A stretch of 64,000 bases of DNA from Synanceia verrucosa (taxonomy: Eukaryota; Chordata; Actinopteri; Perciformes; Synanceiidae). The stretch covers positions 31,273,119-31,337,118 of the forward strand of contig CM056550.1 in NCBI GenBank assembly GCA_029721515.1, written 5' to 3'. Numbering within the stretch: position 1 is the first letter of the stretch; every line of letters begins with the position of its first letter. Both the position numbers and the translations under genes were made by a program. This document shows positions 55,901-64,000 of this stretch, piece by piece. The notes under the pieces were generated by a model. It did not search any database. It was not told where the DNA came from and was given only the letters and a program-made list of their open reading frames with translations.

Positions 55901-56695
55901 ACTGTTAAGATTTAGTAGTTTTGGGGAAAAAAAAAAAAAAACACTTTTTTTTTAATGCCCAGTGTTTAGTTTTAATATTCTGCTTGTACACTTCTAATGA
56001 TTATGCAATTGAAAAAAAAATCAAGTGGCATTATTCATAACACACTTATTAGTTCCATGAATGATATGTTTGGTCACATTCTGCATTAAGGCAAGCATTT
56101 TTACCTTAATGTACTATAACTTTTAGTCTCAAAACATCATAATTCAAACACTGTCATGATAAATCTTGTCTTATCAAAGGTCTTTCCCTTAAACATGAAG
56201 TGTCATTTTCCGAGTAAGATTGTTTGAGCATACTGCTGTAGCATAGCGCAGCAGGGGTTACCCTAAAGTTTTTTTAGTCCCCATAAGAAAACTTTCTGCA
56301 TGAAGGAGTTTGCGGTACAATAATAGGAATGGAGGAGGAGTGGAAAAGAAGAGGAGGATAGTTAGCCTTCTGTCAGTCATGTGTGACCTGTGGAGGAGGA
56401 GTCGAGGCTACAGGCCGAGGCTAACAAGATGAGGTGAGGCGGGCCCAGAGACAACACCTGCCTCCCTTGTTACTGCTACAAATACAGCGCTGACCTCCAT
56501 CACTTCGTCCCCTTCTAGCCTCTTCTTGAGTGTCACCTTTCCCCTCTGATTTCACTCTATTCACACTCTTTCATCTCGTTTACTGTGTGTTCCCTCTCCT
56601 TCATATTTCTTTAGATCGTGATCTGTGGCCAGAGAGATGCCCAGGACACCGCAAGTCTCCTCGCAGCAGTCAACTCCCTCTTCCTACCACACAAG
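42472..56695 (+). CDS. spata20: spata20 exons on the plus strand
   Basis: Four exons with matching phases: 42472-42639 (LSAYARVG ... GDKALLERAVRAGSFLKEHL, LRSCYRGERYGGATV), 47308-47516 (SPPISGFLDDNTFVICGLLD, LFWDDHGGGYFCSDPGDSTV), 54359-54558 (DQDGAEPSANSVSASNLLRL, TEVPIALPEMVQALMSQHYT) and 56615-56695 (IVICGQRDAQDTASLLAAVN). They follow human SPATA20 in order (GFLEDYAF, GLLDLYEA, GGGYFCS, DQDGAEPSANSVS, LPEMVRAL, IVICG). The first exon is damaged: one extra base near its start (AACTGAGTGCTG) and two missing near GCGTGTTGGGGACAAG, a net shift of one. The exons before it and the last exons are not on this strand in the window. Confidence 0.85.
42640..45480. other. spata20 intron, no other gene seen
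   Basis: AT-rich sequence containing a short (ATAG)n run at 44582-44600. Open frames are short and without recognisable domains. No counterpart exists in contig 2, so the inner edge of arm 2 begins only at 45481. Confidence 0.5.
48480..50035 (-). mobile_element. Tc1-like transposon, nearly complete
   Basis: Ends CAGGACTGTTTCAGAAAATT (48480) and TTTTCTGAGACAGTCCTG (50035), inverted repeats flanked by TA (48478-48479, 50036-50037). The element is 1556 bp. The corresponding site in arm 1 (about 35385-35395) is intact with one TA, so the insertion is present in one arm only. Confidence 0.95.
48755..49708 (-). CDS. Tc1 transposase, open frame of 317 codons with a deleted catalytic block
   Basis: Tc1 transposases cut and paste DNA with a DDE/D triad. 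The N-terminus (MGKTADLTAVQRTIIDTLHQ, TQKEISKRAGCSQSAVSKHI) is the first helix-turn-helix, followed by VSKATVHRRVREMGYNSRIP. The first Asp is in VLFSDESKF (about residue 150) and the final Glu in SSDLNPIENLWG. Between FIFQ and HESITILDWPANS the usual block with the second Asp (a QxDxAPxHTA-type motif) is missing without breaking the frame. The protein is about 25 residues short of the usual 340 or so. It is therefore expected to be inactive, and the element must have been mobilised by another enzyme or deleted after insertion. Confidence 0.85.
   Translation of the reverse strand: MGKTADLTAVQRTIIDTLHQEGKTQKEISKRAGCSQSAVSKHIHKKSVGRRKCGRKRCTTKRDDRSLNSIVKKSRFQNLGELQKQWTEAGVQVSKATVHRRVREMGYNSRIPMVKPLLNSRQRKKRLTWAMEKKHWTVADWSKVLFSDESKFCISFGSQGARVWRKAGEEQNASCLKSSVKFPQSVMVWGAMSAAGVGPLCFIKSRVNATVYQEILEHYMLPSAEQLYGDDDFIFQHESITILDWPANSSDLNPIENLWGIVKKKMTDTRPTNANELKAAIEASWTSITPQQCHRLIASMPRHTDAVIRAKGFPTKY
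50838..51195 (-). repeat. Full-length tRNA-derived SINE with 15-bp target duplication
   Basis: Bracketed by CCCTAATTAGTACAT at 50823-50837 and 51196-51210, a perfect 15-bp duplication. On the minus strand: head GTGGTGTAGTGGTTAGCACT, B-box GGGTTCGAATCCCGG, body and the GGATGGATGGATG tail. It inserted in or beside the end of an hAT-like MITE remnant (AACAACCCTAATTAG). Confidence 0.9.
52658..52691. repeat. (CA)n microsatellite
   Basis: About 17 uninterrupted CA units in the arm 2-only segment. The companion GT tract lies 130 bp downstream. Confidence 0.9.
52824..52900. repeat. (GT)n microsatellite, about 38 units
   Basis: An uninterrupted GT run of about 77 bp. With the CA tract at 52658 it could pair as a long inverted repeat. 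It lies inside the segment missing from arm 1. Confidence 0.9.
53402..53826. mobile_element. piggyBac-like MITE, arm 2 copy
   Basis: Begins TTAACTCTTTGAGTGCCAGC and ends CATTCAAAGAGTTAA. Reverse complement of 33946-34368. Confidence 0.7.
54942..55350. mobile_element. hAT-like MITE, arm 2 copy
   Basis: TAGGGCTGTTGAATT ... TTTCAACAGCCCTA with flanking GTATTGAT (54934-54941) and GTGTTGAT (55351-55358). It lies in the intron between the two last spata20 exons seen. Confidence 0.8.
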
Positions 56696-58056
56696 GTGAG
56701 AAAGTGTGGTTGTGTGTGTGAAAGAGTGACACATCATCTTGACAAAGTTCTGTGTCATCAGTCGATAAAGCAACCCTGAAAAGCAAAGATCAAACTGCAG
56801 CATTCAGGTAGACGTGCACTGATTTACTCCCAGCATCAGTGTCTGTACCTTTTTCTAGTAGCAGCAGATTGACGGTAACCTTTGAAAACGTGCACATGCT
56901 AGATCAGAGGAGCAGATGCAGAGTGGAAACAAGCCAAGGCAGTGTCTGGGGTGTTGTCTACTTTAAGTGTGCTTCTTTAAAGGTCAGCCTGAGCTCCTCT
57001 TCTCTCCTCATGTCTAGATGCCTAGTGGGTCTTAATCGCTGCATTTGTGCCTGTTTGTTAGTTTGTTTGTTTGTGAGTCTTCCTGCCAGCCCTGACACAG
57101 ACTGTTTCTCATAACTTGGACAGCTGTCACTCTGAGTCAGACTGAAAATCGGTAGAGTTTGCCAGAGCTTTTATATCCATGGTTCCTTCAGCCAAATTTC
57201 TCAGAAGTTTCAGCTTTAAAGTTTAAGCGATTTCTCTGATTCTCATCAAGCTATTTTCAGTTTAACACAGGAATTTGATTTCAGAGTTTCATGTTGGCAA
57301 AAACAAATGTAGTAACAGGTTTTGCATTTTCAAGTTGAAATTTGAAAAGTATTTACAATACGTTTTTTGGGGTCTTTGTCTTTTGTCTAAATGTGTAAAA
57401 ATTGGCCATGAAGTGGAAACTATACAGGTGTTTTTTTACCACAGGGAACAAAGAGGTTGCTTCATCAGCTTCCAGGAGTGGCAGTAATGAAATTACTGTA
57501 ATGCTACCATATTGGCTGTAAAGCACAACGTCTCAGCTTTCAGAAACCGTTGTATTTTTAACCATTGATATCACAAACCGTTAAGTAATTACGGTCATCC
57601 TAAGTGCGCATGTGCAATGTATCGCTGGCAACGCGTTAGGTGTTAAAGGGTTAAAGGAGTGGTTCTCTATTATTTTCTGTTATGTTATGTTTTGTCCGCT
57701 GGAATACGTCACCTGCATACTGGGTGGGCCCTCTTCAGTCTGCTATGTTGAATTGCCAGTAGCCCAGAGTGTTTTAATGTTGAAGTGGTAGACATGGACT
57801 CCCAATGCACTTGAAGGCCACTGTAGGTTCCTCTACACAGCTGGAAAGAAATTCTTAAATCAGCAGCCACACCACTGAATGATGCCACTAACACCTGCAC
57901 ACTGGTCCTTTAGGTGTGAAGCTCAGGTTAGCTTGGTATAAAACTGGAAACAAGGGCCAAGAAATAATCCTCCATCTAGAAAAAACACAGTCTCTGTGCT
58001 CAGATAAGCTGTCTGCTGGTCACAGCATATTTACCATACAGAGAGTGTGGCATCAG

Positions 58057-58082
58057 CACTCCTCCTACCTCTCTTTCTTATT

Positions 58083-58125
<43 letters not shown>

Positions 58126-61100
58126 AATAGGGCCCTGTTGAAATATAGATGAGTTGTGCAGTATCAGGCGTGGCTGCAGTAGCATCAGGTCATTGCAGGT
58201 CCCTGCAGAGAGACGGTGACCTCAAGAAGCAGCCAGATATCAGGATGGATCTATTATTATTGAGAAAGATGTATGCTATGTATCATCACACCCAGTCTGG
58301 ACCAGTCACATGCTGGGCCTTGTTTCTGTCAGGTTAACCACATGGGTACTTGATAGAGGGCTGTCATTGTAGCCTGGAGCATAGTAGTTTTGGTTAGCTA
58401 AACTTGAAATGTTTAAATGTGGTTTTTGACATAAATTTGGTTGTTTTGTGCCCTCATGTTACCCTAGCTTTGTCAGTATTTGTGGGAACACTTTTGTTTT
58501 CTGCAGTGCAGTTAACATAATCCAATAAGCTGTTTAATGCAAACAAATAGACTCTTTTCTGATAGAGGGTGTTGGCCTGTATCCGCTAATGACTGTAGTA
58601 ATGGTAGAGCTGAGGAAGAAGAGGAGGAATGGAGTTTTAAAGGCCTCACTTGTTGAAAGATGGAACAGGAGATGATGGGGCCAGAGGAAGACACTGCATG
58701 GTCTTCACCACCGGGACCAATAAGGTACTTAATGAGAAAGAGAAACCAGAGTCGATGCCACTGAATACTCCCAAGTGGGGTTTCTTTATTACTGAAATGA
58801 AGGAAAATACATTTTTCTCTTCCTTTATGTGTCAAATAAAAATGCAAAAACTTTGCATGCAAAAAAAAAAAAAGTAAAAACTTTTTCCTTAACGCTGAAT
58901 GTAAAGAGGATACAGGTGTTCATGTTCTCCACGGGTCTCTCATAGTGACAAGACACATCCAGATTTAATTCTAATGAGCCTTCATTGAGCCTCAGAGCCG
59001 AAGAAGGTAAAGGAGTAAATGAGACAGAGTATTTGTGTGCGATGCGCTGCCAGCATGCGTGTGTGTGTGTGTCCAAATGTTGCTAGGAACAGCTGGCCAT
59101 TAGTGGCAGTATCTACTGTCTTGGCCAGGCTGAGATGTGATGATCCAGCACATGATGCAACTTTCCCAGAGGAATAGCACTGCTACCTGCCAGCTGGAAA
59201 CACACACACACACACACACACACACACTTTCTGATGTAGTATGTCCATAAGCATGTACCTACCTACATGCAGCAGTTGCTTCACAAAACATACACACATG
59301 CATATGCAAATCACACCAACCACATGATGTTGCCTGCGCGTTATGAACACACACCCACATTAGAGGGAGAGAAAGAGAAGAAAATGGTGCTGAAGCAATT
59401 AGACATGAGGCAAGGAATTAATCAGACACAATTTAAACTGAATTTCTGTCGCTATATGATTTCAGTTGTCACACGGCACATACAGCTTACAATAAGGGCC
59501 AAATTTTTGAGAAAATAGGTCCTTGATTTCAGACTAGGTACTGTAGAAAAAAACATAATTTTATTTTTAAAACCTTTATTAAGGGAATTATAGAAGTGTA
59601 TTATATTTTGTAGCTATCTAGCAGCTAAAATTAGCTCCATGATTTTTGTTTGCTTGTCCCTCTTATACCAACTTCACACTGAAATTAGCCGGTTAATCTG
59701 GGATTTTCTAACCTGGATTGACCAGCCTTGGTTCAGCGTTAGGGAGCTTTCACACTGCAAGCAGTCGCAGGTTTGACTTCCTGCTGGGAGAGCCTCTTTC
59801 TGTTTTTCTCCCTCTTTTCATCCTCTGTTGATGCTGAGCAGCTTACTGCCATGATCGATAAAAGGTGTGTGCCAGGTTGCTGCATCAAGCTGTATATAAA
59901 CATGCATCTTGAGTTCACATCAGGATTCCCTATCGGTGGGATTTCTAGCATGATGTAGGGCTAATTCATGTATGCTCCTCTTTTACAGTTTTTGAAGCTA
60001 TACATTTCATATGTTTGATTGGAGGGTCATTTGACCTGGGTCAGAATGCAGAACAACCCTTTCACACTGCGAAAATAATAAAAAAATGTGCAGTGTGAAA
60101 GAGGTTTAATTTATCGGTGCCTCTAACCTGGAGGTAAGTGCTGATGATCCAGTCGCGACCTACAGTGTGGTTATGTGAGCATAACAACAGAGAACATCAC
60201 ACCACAGGGAAGATGTCAAATAAAGAAACTGCATCATGCAGCTAGTTAGTCCCACTTTACTGTACAGACCATGTTACCTTAAACCCTGGCAGCGTTCAGA
60301 ACTAGGTTCCTGAGCTTTTTGACTGTTTGCCAAAGCGAGCTATTTGAAGAGCGTCACCAGGGACATTTTGTATGCCAGACAGTTAATTTAGTTATTAAAT
60401 ATACTCAGCGATTAATTCCTGGCGGCCATCAAAAAGCGATACAAATGGATGCCATGGGAGCACTAGAAAATACACAATTATATAATTATGTATAGACAAT
60501 TCGGTAATGGATTGATAATGGATTAATTGGAAGAAAACCAATTAGACTGGTGGAAAATGGGATAGGAATGGGATGGAGGAAGATACGGTTGGAGTCAAAG
60601 GGTGAATTGTGGAGAGATGGAGGGATGCTAAATGAGATAAGCGGAAGAGGCAGAAGGTGAGTGAGGGATTGAGGCTCCACATTACATTAGGTGGCATGAG
60701 CAGAGAACATGTCTAATTTAAATCAATTACTTCTCGCCTGTTTTGTGGTTCAAAGCCCGCCGTGCTCTAATTGTGCTGAATGAGGTGCTCGACCCCAACT
60801 CATGCTAATCTAAACACACACACACAGCGAGATCAGCACCTCATCTCATTTATTTACTATTTTAATTCAGCACGAGACTTCTCGGTTCAGCCCAGCACTC
60901 TTCATGTTCCTGCTGCACTTTTCACTTGTTGGAATCAATCAATTACAGTTGTACTGAAACATTGCTCGTGATTGTGATTGCTGCAATAAATTGTGGCTCA
61001 TTTTCTATTATGCAGAAATATAGCTTGATTAGAGTGAGGTTGAGCTTTGTTGATTGTAGAGAAATTGTGAGTGGAGGGAGGCTGAATACTCCCAGAGATG

Positions 61101-61507
61101 GAGTCCTTTTAGTAATCATTGTTTAAGGGTCCTTTCCGCATGCCTCATGCCTACTCTACTAATCCCTCTGTATTTATTTCTCTGCTTTTTCTGCTCTAAG
61201 TGTCCCTCATGTATGTATGAAAGGTGTCAGAGAAGGGGAAAGACACTGGCATAATTTACTGTATTTTCTCTGAACATTTTCAGCAGGTAGAAGTGTTGCT
61301 AAAAAAAAATTTATTAATCTTTGATAGATGTAAATTTGTATATATTGGTATGGAAAACTCTGTTTTATCTCTGACTCACCAAATGTATACTGTGGATATG
61401 TACCCCAAGTTTCTCATGCAACATTCTCCTCCTGTTGCTGCTTCCTGTGCTCGCTGCAGCCCAAGAGAGGTGATTGTGTTGGGATTTTAAGAATATGAAC
61501 AATCCAG
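58057..61507. other. Non-coding sequence downstream of arm 2
   Basis: Contains (CA)n microsatellites at 58085-58123 (the tract spans the arm edge closely) and 59200-59227, an A-run at 58861-58873 and a candidate MITE at 59747-60101. I looked for the last spata20 exon (expected to follow LFLPHK with a VLILADG-like start) and did not find it. It may be spata20 intron. Confidence 0.45.
59747..60101. mobile_element. Candidate MITE with 12-bp terminal inverted repeats
   Basis: CTTTCACACTGC (59747-59758) is exactly inverted as GCAGTGTGAAAG (60090-60101). A further direct copy TTCACACTGCG lies at 60061. No clear target duplication is visible, so the family is uncertain. Confidence 0.4.
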
Positions 61508-61800
61508 GGAGTTAGTACTGTCACTTCACAACAAGAAGGTACTGGGTTTGATTCACCTTAGGGCCTGTCTGTGTGGAGTTTGCATGTTCTCCCGTGTCTG
61601 CGTGGGTTCTCTCCGGGTACTCCGACTCCTCCCACCATCCAGAAACATGCATGGGGATTAGGTTATTTGGCTAATTTAAATGGCCAGTAGGTGTGAATGT
61701 GAGTGGTTGTCTGTCTGGGTTGTGTGCCCTGCGATGAGTGGGGCTTGTCCAAGGTGTACCCTGCCTTCTGCTAAGGCACCCTACTGTATGAGATCGCTAC
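61508..61800 (+). repeat. tRNA-derived SINE, diverged
   Basis: A degenerate head (TAGTACTGTCACTTCACAAC, GGGTTTGATTCACC) is followed by TGTGTGGAGTTTGCATGTTC, GTGTCTGCGTGGGTTCTCTC and CATGCATGGGGATTAGGTTA. The tail is shortened. Same family as 50838-51195 with more substitutions. Confidence 0.75.
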
Positions 61801-62044
61801 AACAAAACAAAACTATTAATATATGTGAAGTGCTACATAAAGTCCTTTTAACCCTTTCTGAGTGTGTTTTCAGTTCATGTAAGTTAAATTTTATTGTTTT
61901 GATCTCCTAAAGATAATTTTTTTCAGTGTTTGGTTGAACTGAGCTTCATCCTTGTGTCTGGCTTCAAGAAACCAAGATGGCGATGAGCAAAATACAGAAT
62001 TTAAGGCTTCTAAAGCAGAATGGGTGATGTCGGCGAGTGCCCTT

Positions 62045-63085
62045 TCATTTCAGCTTATTTATATAGCACATTTAAAAACCTGCGGCTAACAAAGTGCTTT
62101 ACAGCATGACCTAATCAACAACAGTAAGAACAATAAAAGCAAAACATTAAAAAACAGTGAAATAAAAGATACAAACAGGTGACTTTGCTCAGCCAAAGGG
62201 CAGAGTAAACAGTTGGGTCTTCAGTTTCTAAAAATGGAGAAGTTACTCACCAACCGCACAGAAAAGGGCAAAGCGTTCCACAGTGTGGGATCCACAACAG
62301 CAAAGGCTCAATCTCCTCTCGTCTTCAACTGGGATCATCTGGTCAGATGACCTAAGGGCTCTGAAGGGTCGCTGCACCTTAACTCTTTTGAGTGCCAGCC
62401 GGTTTTAAAATAGAAAATAAAATCGAAATTGAAAATAAAAGTGCCTTGTGCCAGCATTTTTGCCCATTTTCAGTCATATTTCTAAACCCACAGACTATTT
62501 TGTACCTTGTCTCTTAAAACACAGAGTAGCTCAAATCAAAGAGACCTGCTATTTAAAAAAAAACATTGTTTTTACCTTGTTCCGTTTTGCTTCATCTGGA
62601 GGAGAGTAGCAGCCAAAATTGCCAAATCTGTTTGATTTGGTCGCTAAATTGATCGTCCCACTTCCAGCTTTGCTCTTTGTGGTGCATATTAACCCTATAT
62701 GTCCCGACTACAAACCACAGAAGCACCGAAAGTACTCAAGGGCTGCAGGAAACCGTGATCAGCGACCGGCTGCAAAAAGAAAACACTTTGACAGCATCTA
62801 TGGCACTCAATGGTTGTATTTTGAATGACGCAAAACTGTCAGTGGTACTCAAAGAGTTAACAAGGTCTATAGGTCAAATATTTAAGGGCCAGCCCATTCA
62901 GAGACTTAAAAACAAATAAAAGAATCTTAAAATCAATCCTGAATCTAACTGGCAGCCAGTGAAGTGTGGAAAGCACCGGTGTATGTGCTCGCTTCTTTGT
63001 CCCGGCAAGCTGGTTCATTTTGGACAAGCTGCAGACGGTTGAGCTCAGACTGACCAATGCTGAGTGCAGAGAGTTACAATAGTCT
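62045..63085 (-). mobile_element. 5'-truncated LINE: reverse transcriptase C-terminus and 3' UTR
   Basis: The minus-strand frame near 63000-62870 reads HTPVLSTLHWLPVRFRIDFK, then ILLFVFKSLNGLALKYL. This HWLPVxxRIxFKILLxxxKxLNGLAPxYL segment is characteristic of the C-terminal end of fish non-LTR reverse transcriptases (L2/Rex-like). Past the MITE the frame resumes in pieces (AFAVVDPTLWNALPF). The plus-strand text TTATTTATATAGCACATTTA ... AAAGTGCTTTACAGC at 62056-62105 is the usual 3' region. A piggyBac-like MITE has inserted at 62379. Confidence 0.7.
62379..62860. mobile_element. piggyBac-like MITE nested in a LINE
   Basis: Starts TTAACTCTTTTGAGTGCCAG and ends GGTACTCAAAGAGTTAA. The interior matches the arm copies in blocks (CATCTGGAGGAGAGTAG, GTCCCGACTACAAA). 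It splits the LINE reading frame, so it is younger than that LINE insertion. Confidence 0.75.
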
Positions 63086-64000
63086 AAACAGGATTAACAG
63101 TAATAAAAGCTTGAGCATTAGCAGAAAATTGTCTGATTCTGCTCATCAGTGTATCTCCAGTTCTTATTATTTTTCCAAACATTCTTTTCTGAAAATTGAT
63201 TCAAATTAAAATTAAAACCCTGTTGTTGTTATTCATTTTGATGTGCAGCATTGTATTAAGTCCTTAAGTCTTTTCTAATTTCATTGAACAACCACAAAAA
63301 TCACTCCAGTCCTGAAAAAAGCATATTGTCAAAACCCTCCGCCCAAAATTTCTGTCTGGTTTCCTCCTCTTTTTCTCTGTTTGGTTCTTCATGGGAACAC
63401 ATTTAGACAAAATGGAAACCATCCAGCATTAAGCACAGTGATTTACATTAATGGAGCACGGTTTTCTGTGTTCTCAGGGTTGCTACAGTAATAAAGCAAC
63501 AAAGCATCTTGGCACAGAGCAGACAGTGGTTCAAAGTATGAATTCCTGTCAGTGCAAGATTTACGTGTGTGGTTTTTAGGAGTTGAATAGTGTTTACAAG
63601 GACTATAATTCCCATTGTGAATTCCCTTTGTTGTTAGCCTGAATCCGCTTGTCAGTGCTGTAATAATCAGTCTCTACTGTGCTTTTGCCCCAAAAAACTA
63701 CCAAGTAAGTGTTCTTCTCTGTGTTGCATGATTTAAAGTCACAGAGAGCAGCTAGTTTTGCAGATTCTCTCTGGAGTGCATAGGAAAGAAATTGAGTGGA
63801 TGTGATGGGAAAGAGTGTCCGTGGCAAGTGTTAAAGAGAACCACAAGATGCCGGTTTAGTGAGAGATGCTTGGGGCAGAAAATGCACAAAGTATTACAGG
63901 GATTTTTGTAGGATTTAGAAACAAGATGGAATAATACCCGGAGGACATACCTAACTAGACAAGGTTTCCATTTCATTCCTGCTTCCCTGCACTTCTGTGT
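63086..64000. other. No gene recognised
   Basis: AT-rich sequence without a supported exon, terminal repeat or tandem array. Confidence 0.5.

Larger units (their letters stand above)
45481..58056 (-). repeat. Inverted duplication, arm 2 (about 12.6 kb)
   Basis: Reverse complement of arm 1 (29528-38191). It is longer because it retains a full spata20 exon (47308-47516) and a Tc1 insertion (48480-50035). It also has about 2.4 kb (50706-53068) holding a SINE and two microsatellites. Between these blocks the match is nearly exact, including the complete 200-bp and 81-bp spata20 exons. Confidence 0.9.

Noticed and set aside
58140..58340. Possible last spata20 exon
   Set aside because: The text AGAGACGGTGACCTC briefly resembles a DGD motif, but there is no acceptor in phase and no further similarity.

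Overview
The window is eukaryotic, almost certainly from a teleost fish and probably a percomorph. The support is intron-rich genes of vertebrate families (polycystin-1-like, ASB12, SPATA20), Tc1-type DNA transposons with TA target duplications, tRNA-derived SINEs of the type common in fish, an L1-type LINE and long CA/GT microsatellites. Nothing bacterial, no CRISPR array and no operon is present. Two runs of exactly 500 N (8622-9121 and 41331-41830) look like scaffold placeholders, so the window is three contigs joined in an order that the sequence itself does not prove.

Contig 1 (1-8621) has two convincing plus-strand exons of a gene I do not recognise (726-848, 953-1361). About 7 kb of repetitive sequence follows: short hairpin elements built on a GCGAAGC core, and four head-to-tail copies of a 1.4-1.7 kb unit that run into the first gap.

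Contig 2 (9122-41330) starts inside a minus-strand polycystin-1-like gene. Twenty exons run from a signal peptide at 21579 through a C-type lectin domain, a cysteine-rich segment, about ten PKD repeats (mostly in one 2.87 kb exon) and the REJ region, and the gap then cuts it off. As assembled it carries a nonsense codon and two frameshifts. Divergent to it lies a plus-strand asb12 (23129-28276) with three exons, an odd exon 1/2 junction and a frameshift in exon 2. Two decayed Tc1 elements follow, then one arm of a large inverted duplication (29528-38191) containing partial spata20 exons on the minus strand. Two further minus-strand spata20 exons (39484-40001) and an L1 ORF1 fragment with a SINE inserted in it come next.

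Contig 3 (41831-64000) carries spata20 exons on the plus strand (42472-56695). Most lie in the second, longer arm of the inverted duplication (45481-58056). This arm has a 1.56 kb Tc1 element whose exact empty site is preserved in the other arm. The last 6 kb has microsatellites, a SINE, and a LINE 3' end with a piggyBac-like MITE inserted in it, but no exon I could find.

The strongest result is structural. spata20 is split between opposite strands across a contig join and flanked by near-identical inverted arms. That is either a real inverted segmental duplication or a mis-joined assembly. All three recognisable genes carry small indels, most often at short homopolymers, so consensus error must be excluded before any is called a pseudogene. 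I did not find a clear new biological system. The hairpin/CTAG repeat family on contig 1 is the least explained component.
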